NCBI GenBank assembly: GCA_033816765.1
Contig: CM066296.1
Coordinates: forward strand, 248,001-312,000
DNA: 64,000 bases
From: Nothopassalora personata
Taxonomy: Eukaryota > Ascomycota > Dothideomycetes > Mycosphaerellales > Mycosphaerellaceae
Direction: 5' to 3'
A program made the translations under genes and the position numbers. Under the pieces are notes generated by a model. The model was not told the DNA's origin. It did not search any database and saw only the letters and a list, made by a program, of their open reading frames with translations. Of this stretch, positions 45,099-55,441 are shown piece by piece (within the stretch, counting starts at the first letter, position 1; each line of letters begins with the position of its first letter).

Positions 45099-45175
45099 AG
45101 ATCTCATCGGCGATGAAGCTACATGAATATGCTGGATGAAGATCTCATCGGCGATGAAGACACATGAATATGCTG
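45099..45175. repeat. Direct repeat pair, 36 bp, period 41
   Basis: Copies at 45099-45134 and 45140-45175 share AGATCTCATCGGCGATGAAG, a two-base difference (CT versus AC), then ACATGAATATGCTG. Both copies lie in non-coding sequence. Confidence 0.9.
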
Positions 45176-46690
45176 AAAGACTGGTATGTCAGCGGCACAA
45201 ACAGGTTCTGGGGACCCCATGTGCCGGAGGAGCATAGCTAGTGCCGGTACTTGATGGCACTCATGCCTCAAGCATGTAACATGTATAGGATGCTCATATT
45301 GGACACGGAGAGCCTTCAGCCTTCTGCTTCTCAGATGGCATGTCTATTCGTCTTGAAAGCTGAGGTGAAATCACTTTGATGTCTCCATTTCGCATTATGT
45401 GAAGCTGTGGCACCGGATCAGAAGCAGATGCATGCGCCACTCAGAGTGAATTTGTGGTATCTGGGGTCCAACGGTACCTACTCCACTATCAGTCTCCCGA
45501 GAAAATGATGATTGTCAGGTTGGCGCAGGAACGAGTTTGCACTCGAGCTGCCCACTCGTCAATATTGCCGTTCAGACTCTGAGCCGCTGTACAGATCAAT
45601 GCATCAGTGTGTGGTGCAAATGCTTGCGACGGTGGTCAACATTCATGTTCACCTGGGTCGCTAGGATATGCAAGCTTCAGGGCGTGATTAACCATAGTCC
45701 GGACCTAATGTGAGTAGTCACCAGCTGCGCCTGCTTTCCAGCCTCGAGCCAGCTGAGCTCGACGATGCCGCCGCGTTCTGAGCAGCGGAAGTCAACGACA
45801 GCTCTGCTCTATGAGGTTGCGTCTTCGTGGCGCCCATATCGACGATAGCTCCTGGAGATCTCAAATACTCCATAGGGAGACATCTGAACCGTGCTGTGTA
45901 AGACACTGGCCCCTGTGGACTCATGTCAGACATGCTGTCCAAAGGCCCACGCGGTCGTGGTTCGCGTTGCACTGTATCAAACGGCTCAAAGGGAGAGTAG
46001 ATGCAATTTCCGAATTGCGCTGACTGCTGGTGGCGGACGATGTCAAGATAAGTATTGCCAGACGGCGCCGTGACTGATATGCAGCTCCAACATCGTCACA
46101 CCAGATAACTATCACGGCCGGTGGTGCGGAGGACGGAGATGCAAGCACTTTGGAGAAAAGAAGAGAAGGACGAGCGTGGACGAGAAGTCGCGTCAAGCAA
46201 ATCGCGCTAATTTAGCGCGGCGATGGCACTGGCCCTCTGGAAGTCAATGCGTCTTTCTCCTTCTCTTCCACTTCTCTTCTGCACAAACACTATCTCGATG
46301 CCGCAATGTCACAGCGAATTGCAAACATGCGCAGCCGCTCTCGCACGAGTACGGCCATGTCACACCTGCCGAGCCAGAGGCACATCTGCGATCATGTGGA
46401 CCGTGCCTCTGCGCAAATGCAGCATGCAGGAATCCATTGAGCACCGAATCTGCTGTGGTTCGATTCGTCCAATGCATCTTATTCGATTGTCGTGATATCG
46501 TCCTGATCCTCCTCGCTATCACGACTCCGAGTGCTGCAATAACGGCCAGGTATCCTTGCATTGAGGCGAGACCTACACGACTTCGACAGACCATCTCGTG
46601 ATGGCAGATCTTCTCCCCTCGTACTCGTCGGTCACGTAGGTTCTTGTTTTTATTGGTACTATATCCTCAAGTCTCGTTCCGGCAGCGCAT

Positions 46691-47505
46691 TTGCCGTTCG
46701 GGGAGCTCGAAGGCAAAGTCGCCCTCGTGATCGGGGTGTGGAGAGGTATAGGCGCATATATCGCCGAGGAACTGGCAAAGCGAGGAGCAGATGTCAGCCT
46801 CCCATACGAGGAGAGCGTGCCAGCTGTTGACGGATGGTACGCAGCTCTTCCAACAAGTATGTCATCGGAGCGAAGCACCAGCGGCGCAACCGAAGTGAGC
46901 AGACGCATTGCACTCTCCAGCCACGTTACCGTCAGAGGTATGGCAGTCGACCTAATAGCGCTTGAAGCAACTGCGCAAGTAATAGAAAATACCTCAAACA
47001 CTTCGGTCACATCGACATTTCGGTCAACAAAGCGGGTATACCCTCACACAGCTCGATCTCGGACGTCACCCCAGAGCACTATGCACAGGTCATGGAACTG
47101 AATCTTCGTGCTCCTGTTTCCTCGTCAAAGCTGCTCAGTAACACTTCAGAGCACCAGCTCGGATCATCAATATCTCTTCTGTCGCAGCTGGAGTTGGAGG
47201 ACCGACGACCCTTGTTTATGCTGTGTCGAAAGCCGGACTGGAAGCCATGACTAGAGGCATGGCGAAAGCCTTTGGCAAGGATGGCACGTTTTTCAATGCT
47301 GTAGCGCCGGTTATTGTGGAGAGTGTGCTGATTCTGGAAGCTAGACAAAATTTCATCAACAAGAAAGCAGCTCTCAACGCCGGTGCAGCAGAGAGTCGGG
47401 AAGTCGGACGATCTTGCTCAGGTGGCGGCTTGGCTGGCGATTGAGGGAAGTATACGGGTTAGCGGGCAGGCGATCAGCGCCGGTGGTGGCTTCAGAATGG
47501 TGTAG
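46691..47505 (+). pseudogene. Decayed short-chain dehydrogenase (SDR) pseudogene
   Basis: Homology to classical SDRs runs through the whole stretch but changes frame at least three times. The first block has GELEGKVALVIGVWRGIGAY, where the cofactor loop TGxxxGIG has become IGVWRGIG, then AEELAKRGADVSL. A second frame carries KHFGHIDISVNKAGIPSHSS and VTPEHYAQVMELNLRAPV. A third has IINISSVAAGVGGPTTLVYA, VSKAGLEAMTRGMAK, retaining the YxxxK pair. A fourth ends DDLAQVAAWLAIEGSIRVSG, then GGGFRMV and TAG 47503-47505. No intron set can join these frames cleanly. It is not a copy of the SDR at 20.9 kb, whose motifs differ. Function is lost. Confidence 0.8.
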
Positions 47506-47730
47506 ACCCGGGATCGGATCTCTCAAAGATATCTCGACGATAGAGATAGAAATCGAGGTACGTGTATCTCAAATCCTGTATCATTTACTTGCACAGGTTC
47601 GACATTGATGCATTCAGGTACATCGACACAGCAGCCACCGTGCTGTTCAATGGCAGAGGAGAAGAATAGCAAAGGACAACAGGTGAGCCAGAAGTAGGAT
47701 ATATGGGTATCTTTGTAACGGCTGTGGATC

Positions 47731-48278
47731 TCACGCTTCCTCCAGCGACTTCCTTAGACACTCGCTCACCTTTCTCCTCGCAGTACCAAACCCTTGACCC
47801 GACATCCGTGGCATCGTGGCTGTATGGAATCTCAATACATCAGTCTGTGCCGGCAAAGAGCGATCACTCCCACGACACTCCCTCAACTTCTTAAAAGGCG
47901 GAAGCAACGCCTCCGCTAATTGCTTGGGCTTCACTTCACAATCCAATCATCATGCGTCAACGAAAACTTCCTCAATACGGCTGAATTTTCCATATGGCTC
48001 AGAAACGACGCCACTCCAGCTGGAGTAGTGCAGCCATGCACGCGAATTGAGCCAACATATCTGACACTTTTGCCTATCATCGTCACCCAAGCGCTTAGCG
48101 TTGCCTGATCTACAAAATAAAAGCATTTGGTGTTGTAAAAGGCTCGTACCGCTTCTCCTTTGATCTTTCTGCACGTACGCATGAGTGATGGCAGCAAGGG
48201 AGAAGTCGGAGGACTTTGGATCTCGGAACGAAAGACTTTCACTTCCAATCCTCCAGCATCTCCTTTTCTGTCCTGCAC
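47731..48278 (-). pseudogene. Relic of a fungal F-box-like/2EXR-type hypothetical protein
   Basis: The frame 47931-48278 (GTG start, no ATG) contains PLLPSLMRTCRKIKGEAVRA and FYNTKCFYFVDQATLSAWV. The leucine-rich RTCRKIKGEAVRAFY core is typical of a large fungal family of F-box-like or 2EXR proteins (general pattern LLxTCxxIxxEAxxxFY). It stops at TGA, and a second frame (47731-47946, KPKQLAEALLPPFKKLRECR) continues with protein-like sequence. The N-terminal LPxELRNxIY motif is missing. I read it as a truncated, frameshifted copy. An intron could explain the frame change but I see no good donor. Confidence 0.4.
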
Positions 48279-48670
48279 TGTTATGATTCACCGATTCGCT
48301 GCTGATCCGGTAAGGACACAACAACCAGACCACAAAGAACGCCTCAAAGGACACCAAAACTGTTGAAAGAAGATCCTCGGCCGAAGCAGATGGCTAGCAA
48401 AACATTAGCACCCACGCTCCGGTAGTCGACTCACTGTTGTATTTGACAGTGGAAGGCAACTTCGAAAACAGGCGTGTTGAGTCGTCTGTGAGCCGTACGA
48501 GTCCTTTTTAGCTGAGCAGGTGATCACGCTGTCTGATCGGGCGTAGCAATTTGGCCTGAATGCGCCATGCCAAGCTTGCAAACTGTTGTCACGAGAACGT
48601 GTCGACTGTCTAGCGTGCATTACGTAGACGTTGGTTAGCGCCAAGGAGTCGAGAGAGATGGGAAAGAGGG

Positions 48671-48780
48671 AAGAGATGGCAGTGAGATATGTGATATTCA
48701 AAAGCTTTTCAGAACGCTTAGTTATTTTTAAGAGATGGCAGTGAGATAAGTGACAGTTCAAAGCTTTTTTAGAACGCTAA
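48671..48780. repeat. Direct repeat pair, about 50 bp, period 59
   Basis: Copies start at 48671 and 48730, each with AAGAGATGGCAGTGAGATA and later AAAGCTTTT...AGAACGCT. They differ at a few positions. Non-coding. Confidence 0.85.
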
Positions 48781-48884
48781 GTGGTCTTACAAGCTGTGTA
48801 ATGTACATCACTTCTCGTTCGTAATCCTCAAAATCAACCGCGTTAAGCTACATTTCGGAGAGTGTCCTGGCCAGTCAAAGTCGC

Positions 48885-50165
48885 TCAGATGAACCCGGAA
48901 GGTGCTCGCCCCTGCTGATGTGCAGGGCGTGGGTACATTGGGGTGTCAACCAAACCATCAGTCCTGCGGCTGTAGATGGAAGCAGACTCCGCAGTTGGCG
49001 CATGGCTCGCATGTGGGTTCTGCGGCCAATCTGAGATCTCGAAATGCTCATGCTGGACGCTCTCAAGTCGCCCAGCCTTTTGCCCATTGAAGGCAGGGTC
49101 ATTGCGGCCGAAGAAGAGAAGCATGCCCCAAATGCCGGCAAGACAGCCAAGAAGTACAGTGGCAGCCCAGGTGAGAGTGATGAATTTCGTGCCGGCTGAG
49201 CCATCGATGCCGACTGGGTGGCCCACGAAGTCGACGAGGCCGGTGGCACTCTTGGCGATGGCGTGGGCGGCTGCAGAGGACACGAGTTGGGCAAGGAGGG
49301 CAAGGGACGTGATGCCAAGGGTGATGAGGACAAACTTTTTGCGGTAAAAGAGGCTGCTGACAATGCCGGCGATGAACGCGGTGGCTGTGCAAATCATGGC
49401 GAAGCCATAGGCGACTGCAGTAAGGGTCAGTGCAGAAGCCTTCCGCTCACAGGCAAGGACCTTCCTTTCGAGTTCATCCTGGTGTGCAGTAGGACCGCTT
49501 CCGGTGGTGGCATTGGCGGCCTCACTGCCATTCTTTGCGACGTAAGATCCGTAACACCTTCCGAGGACATGGAAGTCGTAGAAATCGTGGAGTTCAAGCT
49601 TATCAATGACAGCACCAAAGGCTTTATTGACCTGCTGCACGACCGCGCTTTGAGCTGGGCCTGCTGTAGCAGCTGGCTTGCTCGGAGCTGGTGTGACGGT
49701 TGCCTTGGGCGTGGCAGACGGCTTGGCCGTCGAAGTTGGCCTTGTCGCGATAGTGGATGGCCTGACTGTGCTAGACATTTCTTCCTCTTCGTCGTCATCG
49801 TCGCGTGGTGCGATGGCAATGACGGCAGGAAGGTCGACCTCGGAGCGCTTTGTAACCATTGTGATGTTAACACCCTTGATGGCCTGGTTCATGCCAGTAA
49901 GGAGGTTCTCACCGATACGAGAGACGTTGACGGTGTAGACGGCGTAATCATCCATCATGCCCGGCTTGTGACCAGCGAAGAAGCAGAGAACAACAAGGAC
50001 GACAGCGGGGATGAACAGCAGCGCGGAGAGGACCATCGGGATGATGATGGTGAGAGGACGACCTGGCTTTTTCGGTGCAACCTGAACGCCAGCTGCAGCA
50101 GCGGCCTTCCCAGCCACCTTCGAGGCGATCTTAGGGAGGAGAATCTTCGCGAGGAGTGGGAACAT
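48885..50165 (-). CDS. SUR7/PalI-like four-helix plasma membrane protein
   Basis: A single exon of 426 residues from ATG 50163-50165. The frame stays open 92 codons further upstream, but that part reads like UTR and lacks a better start. The N-terminus is hydrophilic, with an Ala-rich patch. Helix 1 is LTIIIPMVLSALLFIPAVV. A long extracellular loop (about 70-235) contains DDDDEEEEM and a Ser/Thr/Pro-rich stretch and ends in HDFYDFHVLGRCYGSY, which fits the Cys-containing loop motif of SUR7/PalI proteins. Helices 2-4 follow (about 240-370), then a cytosolic tail with SIYSRRTDG. SUR7 relatives mark eisosomes/MCC patches, and PalI relatives act in pH signalling. Fig1-like calcium regulators have a similar layout and are the main alternative. 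Confidence 0.7.
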   Translation of the reverse strand: MFPLLAKILLPKIASKVAGKAAAAAGVQVAPKKPGRPLTIIIPMVLSALLFIPAVVLVVLCFFAGHKPGMMDDYAVYTVNVSRIGENLLTGMNQAIKGVNITMVTKRSEVDLPAVIAIAPRDDDDEEEEMSSTVRPSTIATRPTSTAKPSATPKATVTPAPSKPAATAGPAQSAVVQQVNKAFGAVIDKLELHDFYDFHVLGRCYGSYVAKNGSEAANATTGSGPTAHQDELERKVLACERKASALTLTAVAYGFAMICTATAFIAGIVSSLFYRKKFVLITLGITSLALLAQLVSSAAAHAIAKSATGLVDFVGHPVGIDGSAGTKFITLTWAATVLLGCLAGIWGMLLFFGRNDPAFNGQKAGRLESVQHEHFEISDWPQNPHASHAPTAESASIYSRRTDGLVDTPMYPRPAHQQGRAPSGFI

Positions 50166-50794
50166 GGTCGTTGTGTTCTTCGAGAAATTGTTCGTGGTTG
50201 GCTCGTAAAGGTTTGTTATTGACTTGACAGGTACTGCTTTCTTGTAGAGATCGGTGTTATGAAGGCCTGCTTCACTGTGATTGTTGGATTTTGAAAGCTT
50301 CTGCTGTAGCGAGAGAGTATATTGGCGAGGCGATCTGGATATATAAGGTATATTTCGAGGCATAAAGAAGCATTGTGTTGTAAGTGTTATTGGACGCCTT
50401 TGTGCACCAGTGAACAATGTGTTATGTTTAGCCCGCGACAATGCACACTCGGCCGCGATTCATTGTTGACGGATGTGCTGCGTCTTTGATTCGTCCACGC
50501 TCACGCGTGAACGCCATGCTGTGGGTTGAGCAATATCCCGTGACCCGAGTTGTGTTGGTGCAACACAAAAGGTATTGCTTCGAAAGCGATTGACCGATAT
50601 GGCTGCAGTGAGAATAGAAGTTGCAGGCGTGTCGTTATTGCCTTGCCGTTTTAGAACACGACACTCCATAGATTGCGCGTGTTTGACTCTACTTCGCGAG
50701 GTGTCTTAGACAACTTCCACCTCGGAAATCGAGATGATCCTCTCAGATACGCCAAGGAGGTCGTGCACTAGCATGGGCATTGCTCTTCCGCGGC
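50166..50794. other. Intergenic upstream of SUR7-like gene
   Basis: 629 bp. It contains the SUR7-like promoter and leader plus the 3' UTR of the next minus-strand gene. An AT-rich ATATATAAGG near 50338-50347 could act as a TATA element for the SUR7-like gene (about 175 bp before its ATG). No gene is seen. Confidence 0.4.
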
Positions 50795-51649
50795 CTAAAG
50801 TATATCATGCCTCGCGACAGGAACCCAATTCCCATTTTCCATCACGACTGATATTTGGTACTGAGATCCGTCCGGATTCTGGTAGATAGTGTGACACAAT
50901 ACAGCACCTCTAGCAGCAAGGATCGAGGGATGTAGGTCGTTGCGGAGGTCATCATGCGGGTTTTTCGTGAACCATGATAGCGGCACCGGCTCATTGTTCA
51001 TGTGCGTCCTTGTCGCTGGCGACTCAGACCGAGGCGTCGGATGCTCCTCGAGCCTGCTTTGACGGTCGACTCCATCGCGACTTGCGTCGACTTCGTCCTC
51101 CTCAGCGGTCCCCGAGCTGATATCAGTCTCATGATCACTGTCTGTGAATCCTGAAGCTTCTCCTTTTGATAGAGCTCCATGCTCAGCTTCGTGGGCAGCC
51201 TTAGTAGAGTTTGGGGTAATAGGCGTGTTAATACCGAGCTCACCCGGCTTGGCTACATGGGGTCCGGCTGAGATTTCTGTGCCGAGCTTAGGCGCACTAC
51301 TTTGAGAGCGATCCGACGACTTAGAGGCTCCAGTGTCGCGCGTAGAAATGATCGCCAGAGATTGCAGAGAGGTCGTTGACTTCGACTTGTGAACTGGCAT
51401 TATTGGCACCGGCATGTACTTTTCGCTGCTTGGAATTATCATCGGCTGTGGCTGCACCATTTTCATGGGAGGCTTCGATGCAATAGGCCTCGGCTGTGTA
51501 CGCATCGCAGGGCTCTTTGAATCTCTACTACACCGTGGACGTCCAGGCTTGCCTCGTGCCTTCGACCGCGATATGCGCTCTGTATGACCGTTGTCCTTCC
51601 CTGTATTGTCTGCGCGCTCTGGGATCGCTTGCTGGTCCTGCTCGTCCAT
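50795..51649 (-). CDS. Hypothetical protein, disordered with a conserved-looking C-terminus
   Basis: A 284-residue single-exon frame from ATG 51647-51649 (MDEQDQQAIPERADNTGKDN). The open frame extends 20 codons further to a non-ATG codon. Most of it is Ser/Pro/Lys/Glu-rich and probably disordered. The last 45 residues (SILAARGAVLCHTIYQNPD, then GSQYQISVVMENGNWVPVA) look folded, with alternating hydrophobic positions. I do not recognise the family. A basic patch (SRSKARGKPGRPR) resembles an AT-hook or nuclear signal (GRPR core), hinting at a nuclear protein. No membrane segment or signal is seen. Confidence 0.6.
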   Translation of the reverse strand: MDEQDQQAIPERADNTGKDNGHTERISRSKARGKPGRPRCSRDSKSPAMRTQPRPIASKPPMKMVQPQPMIIPSSEKYMPVPIMPVHKSKSTTSLQSLAIISTRDTGASKSSDRSQSSAPKLGTEISAGPHVAKPGELGINTPITPNSTKAAHEAEHGALSKGEASGFTDSDHETDISSGTAEEDEVDASRDGVDRQSRLEEHPTPRSESPATRTHMNNEPVPLSWFTKNPHDDLRNDLHPSILAARGAVLCHTIYQNPDGSQYQISVVMENGNWVPVARHDIL

Positions 51650-52124
51650 GATGTAGTAGGGGTGTGGTCTTATTGTCTTGTGTGCAAAGCAGATGTAAGA
51701 TTTCTGCACTGATCAAAGTCAAGCAGAATTCTTTCAGCCGAAATCTGGCTGTGTCAAACGCATGGTCCACATGAGAGCTGCTGAGTGTGGCATGAGCAGA
51801 TGCGAGCTCTTTCTCGGCCTCGAGGTAGCTACCAGTACAGTGCTTACCACAAACTTCAAGCTTGCATAGCAAATGCCTGAGATTGATCCACGTCCCGTCG
51901 GGCGGCTTCCCGTGCATACGCAAAATTTGCGTACTTATGGTTGTTGAGAACGCGATCATCGCCTCGATCTGGGCTAAGAACACCGCGCAGACATGTGCAA
52001 GAATTATGCCTCTCTGGTCGTATCTTCAGAGCGCACTGCTCTTGAGTTGCATCACCGTAGTCCATATCCTCATCGATTCATCGTCGCATTCATGCCTACA
52101 TCTTTCTCATCACCCATCACTAAT
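51650..52124. other. Intergenic upstream of the hypothetical gene
   Basis: 475 bp. A 151-codon minus frame (51528-51983) overlaps this region and begins with a non-ATG codon. Its AEKELASAHATLSSSHVDHA piece looks weakly protein-like but has no motif. No supported feature. Confidence 0.4.
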
Positions 52125-52562
52125 TCAAGTAACCCTCGCAGCCAACCCCTTCGCAGCCTCCCCAAGGCCCCTCAACATAGCATGCTGCCTTGCAATCCTG
52201 TCCTCAAGCTCCCTAATCTCCTCCGCCTGCTCCTCAACTGTCCTATCTATGTCCGGCAACTTCTCCACCTCTCTGTGCGCACCCCTAACTCGCGCCTTGA
52301 TGTCAAGCGCGACGGTGGGGAGATCTTTGGGGTTCAGCGGCTGAATCTCAGCGTAGTTGCTGCCAATGTCTGTGCTCTCTTCAGGGGCGAAGAGTTGGTC
52401 GAGAGAAGTTGACTGCTGGTTGTTGTAGACTTCGATGCGGGCGAGGAGTTCGTGGAGGGGTGGGAGGAATTCGAAGGTTTGAGGCGGTGGGAGTTGGAGG
52501 GTTGTTGATGGAGTGGGTGAGGTGGATGTGGAGGTGGCTTTGATGGGCTGTTCCAAGGCCAT
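52125..52562 (-). CDS. MED9: Mediator complex subunit 9
   Basis: A 145-residue single exon from ATG 52560-52562. After a Ser/Thr/Pro-rich head it reads FEFLPPLHELLARIEVY, then a linker, then a helical coiled-coil half (KDLPTVALDIKARVRGA, EVEKLPDIDRTVEEQAEEIR, ELEDRIARQHAMLRGL). This order, an FxFLPPLxxLLxR patch followed by a long helix with the PDxxRxxEEQ motif, matches fungal Med9 as I know it. Med9 sits in the middle module of Mediator, paired with Med4, in RNA polymerase II transcription. The size fits the family. It is divergent from phosphoglycerate mutase with 429 bp between starts. Confidence 0.8.
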   Translation of the reverse strand: MALEQPIKATSTSTSPTPSTTLQLPPPQTFEFLPPLHELLARIEVYNNQQSTSLDQLFAPEESTDIGSNYAEIQPLNPKDLPTVALDIKARVRGAHREVEKLPDIDRTVEEQAEEIRELEDRIARQHAMLRGLGEAAKGLAARVT

Positions 52563-52991
52563 CGTCGCGATTGAGGTGTTGTGGTTGTGGTGATGAGTGC
52601 GACTCTCGACTGTTTCAGGAAGATGGGACAGACTAAGACAGCGGGCGTTGTCAGTGAATCTGAAGACGCGTGAGCTGCAGCAAGGTTTACACCTGCATGA
52701 AGATGCCTGCCACGATGACGTGGTCTAGCGCGATCTCGGCGGTCGTCGGTGGTTGCAATTTTTGGTGGGGACGTTGCCCTGGTATGGTGGGGTGGACGCT
52801 GGAGATTTTGTTGATCCAAATCATTGCTTTGTTTGTAACGGCAGGCAAAGACGTTGCGCAACATCAACAGACCCAACGTAAGTAATGTGCAGATTGCTCA
52901 TGGCAATTTGATGAGCAACCAAGCAATCAATAGGTCAAACATCTGACACAAGCACACTTACAGCGACGATCATACATCACAGTCGGCCATC
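52563..52991. promoter_or_regulatory. Divergent promoter, MED9 / phosphoglycerate mutase
   Basis: 429 bp between two ATGs. No other gene is supported; the minus-strand 180-codon frame that overlaps it is a Pro/Thr/His-rich shadow of MED9 and its leader. Confidence 0.45.
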
Positions 52992-54675
52992 ATGGTGCAG
53001 GTCAAGCAGAAGGTGGCTCTAATATGCATTGACGGCTGGGGGGTCCCTTCGGAGTCGTCCCCTGCAGAGGGTATGTCTCTACAACAAGACTACTCGTATC
53101 CACCGTAGCCCCTCTAACACACCCAAGGCAACGCAATCCTCAACGCCGAGACGCCATGGATGGACGAGTTCGCCAAGGAGGGCAGCAAGATCGCCCAAGG
53201 CTACACCGAGCTCGAAGCCTCGTCTCTCGCCGTCGGCCTGCCGGAGGGCTTGATGGGCAACTCCGAGGTCGGCCACTTGAACATTGGTGCTGGACGAGTG
53301 GTGTGGCAGGATGTGGTCCGCATCGACCAGACCATCAAGAAGGGCGAGTTGAACAAGGTCGAGAACGTGGTCAAGAGCTTCAAGAGGGCAAAAGATGGCA
53401 ATGGCAGACTTCACCTCTGCGGTCTGGTCAGTGACGGCGGTGTCCACTCGCACATCAACCACTTGAAGGAGTTGATCAAGGTCGCCAAGGAGATTGGCGT
53501 GCCCGAGATCTACATCCACTTCTTCGGTGATGGCCGTGACACCGACCCAAAGAGCGGGAAGGGACATCTCGAGGACCTCCTCCCGTTCTGCAAAGAGCAG
53601 GGCGTTGGCAAGCTGGCGACGATCGTTGGTCGCTACTACATCATGGACCGTGACAAGCGTTGGGACCGTGTCGAGATTGGTCTGAAGGGCTTGGTCACCG
53701 GCGAGGGCGAAGCGACAGAGGACCCAGTCAAGACCGTACAGTCGCGCTACGACAAAGGCGAGAACGATGAGTTCCTCAAGCCTATCATCATCAACGGCAA
53801 GGCAGGCCGCATCCAGGACAACGACACCGTCTTCTTCTTTAACTACCGCTCAGACCGTGTTCGTGAAGTAACACAACTCCTCGGTGACCAGGATCGATCA
53901 CCAAAGCCAGACTTCCCATACCCTAAGGGCATTACTCTCACCACCATGACCCGCTACAAGACCGACTTCGATCTCCCAGTTGCATTCGCACCACAAGTCA
54001 TGGACAACGTTCTCGCTGACTGGTTGAGCCAAAAGGGCTGCAAGCAAAGCCACATCGCTGAGACTGAGAAGTACGCTCACGTCACATTCTTCTTCAACGG
54101 TGGCGTGGAAGTACAGTTTGATGGCGAAGACCGCGAGCTCATCCCATCACCAAAGAGCGTAGCCACCTACGACGAAGCACCGAAGATGAGCGCCATGGCT
54201 GTAGCAGAGAAAATGGCGGAGCGAATCGCCGATGGCAAGTACGAATTCGTCATGAACAACTTTGCACCACCCGACATGGTCGGACACACTGGTGTCTACA
54301 AGGCAGCCGTGGAAGGCGTGGCCGAGACCGACAAGGCCATTGGTGTGGTGTACGAAGCATGCAAGAAGCATGGCTACACATTATTCGTCACCTCGGATCA
54401 TGGCAATGCAGAGGAAATGTTGACTGAGGAGAAGGTGAGCACAACCCAGACAAGACACTCAACTGTCCCATAACAAGCGCTAACACTCTCCCTAGACCCC
54501 CAAGACATCCCACACAACCAACAAAGTCCCCTTTGTCATGGCCAACGCACCTAACGGTCTGTCCCTCAAGAAGCAGGACGGCGTGCTCGGGGACGTTGCA
54601 CCGACAGTACTGGACGTCATGGGCATTGAGAAACCTGAGGCCATGACGGGAACCAGCCTGCTCCAACGTAAGTAG
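52992..54675 (+). CDS. gpmI: 2,3-bisphosphoglycerate-independent phosphoglycerate mutase
   Basis: Exons 52992-53070, 53128-54434 and 54496-54675, with introns of 57 and 61 nt, encode about 521 residues. The start reads MVQVKQKVALICIDGWG, with metal-binding D14 of the alkaline phosphatase superfamily. PEGLMGNSEVGHLNIGAGR holds the phosphoserine nucleophile S72. Further signatures are VSDGGVHSH, FFGDGRDTDPKS, NYRSDRVREV, FAPPDMVGHTG and VTSDHGNAEEM, covering both Mn-binding sites. The enzyme interconverts 3- and 2-phosphoglycerate in glycolysis without a bisphosphate cofactor, as in plants, bacteria and filamentous fungi but not yeast. The last codons pass over a GTAAGT that could be a further donor (possible terminal exon near 54731-54768), so the last few residues are uncertain. 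Confidence 0.94.
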
Positions 54676-55441
54676 CATCCGGCGCCAGACCAAGATGTGG
54701 ATGAATTTCTGCATGGTTTCTTGCACCCAGAAGCGCTTGCTGGTGGGTCGATTTATCGGAAGCGCTGACTGAGGTCGCATGTACAGGGCCAGAGGCAGAC
54801 GATACCAGAGCTGAGAAGAGGAGAAAGGTAGAGTAGATTTCGAGGTAGAGGTAGAGCAGTAGATACCATCACTAGAGATCAACGCCACAGTGACGAGAGA
54901 TTATGCCCTGAAGTTTCTTTATGCTTCTTTGTTACTATTGGCAAATACCTCCCAGCGACTTTGGGCTCTCAGAGGCTAATAAGCCGGCCTCAGTGTCACT
55001 GCATAGCCCTCCGTTTGCATCAGCTTCGAAGCATAGACTTTCTACGTCAAACCAATTCCAGATCAGCCGTCAGAGGGAGTATGCTTCATTCCGATATACG
55101 ACAAGGTCATCTGGCACTGGGACGCATGACATGCAAAGGTACCTTTATCGATGTAGCTGCCAAATCGTCCAGCAGGACGACTAGTCTAGCAGCCCAGCAT
55201 CGCATTTTCCTGTATTGTGGTGCGGGTCCCGAACGGACATGGTTTGTCGTCAAGCAACATCACACGTACACCACACGCTTTGACTCCGTTTGCTACACTC
55301 CAGTTTGCTCGATAAAGGCGCAATAACTACGATCGATCCATGTCAGGATAGGTACCTGCACAATCCGCCCCCATCACGCTTCATATACCTCTCTGGCTCT
55401 CCTTCCTGCCTTCCGTCAATTCGATCCATACAACCGCAGGA
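54676..55441. other. Intergenic, downstream of phosphoglycerate mutase
   Basis: 766 bp with no supported gene. The 3' UTR of the mutase and the promoter of the next plus-strand gene should lie here. Open frames of 121 codons or fewer lack motifs. Confidence 0.4.

Larger units (their letters stand above)
41110..46690. other. 5.6-kb gene-poor region
   Basis: No intact recognisable gene. The first part should hold the GH47 promoter, including a perfect 14-bp palindrome at 41642-41655. An ATG frame at 41990-42174 (MLSSTIFHARILPAGLAWRI) follows a CT/CA-rich leader-like stretch and could be a small orphan gene. Minus-strand frames at 42969-43586 and 43379-43936 have protein-like pieces (KVPQKTKKSDKRERHAPQGD; RRVSLAERARGILVR) but lie in different frames, with no splice sites I trust, so a decayed gene is possible. 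From about 44.9 to 46.1 kb I see only non-coding sequence and a 36-bp direct repeat pair at 45099-45175. Confidence 0.45.
47506..48884. other. Interval with a degraded F-box-like/DUF relic and a direct repeat
   Basis: Apart from the minus-strand relic at 47731-48278 and the direct repeat pair at 48671-48780, both listed separately, I see no gene. The right end should contain the 3' UTR of the SUR7-like gene. Confidence 0.4.

Noticed and set aside
46176..46601. 141-codon plus frame before the SDR pseudogene
   Set aside because: GTG start, Cys/Arg/Ser-rich translation, no motif.
50166..50441. 92-codon N-terminal extension of the SUR7-like frame
   Set aside because: The outermost start is TTG and the sequence has leader-like composition; the ATG at 50165 directly precedes the conserved part.
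54676..54768. Extra terminal exon of phosphoglycerate mutase
   Set aside because: A GTAAGT and a later CACCCAG could splice, but the unspliced frame already ends at the normal family length, and no branch site is obvious.
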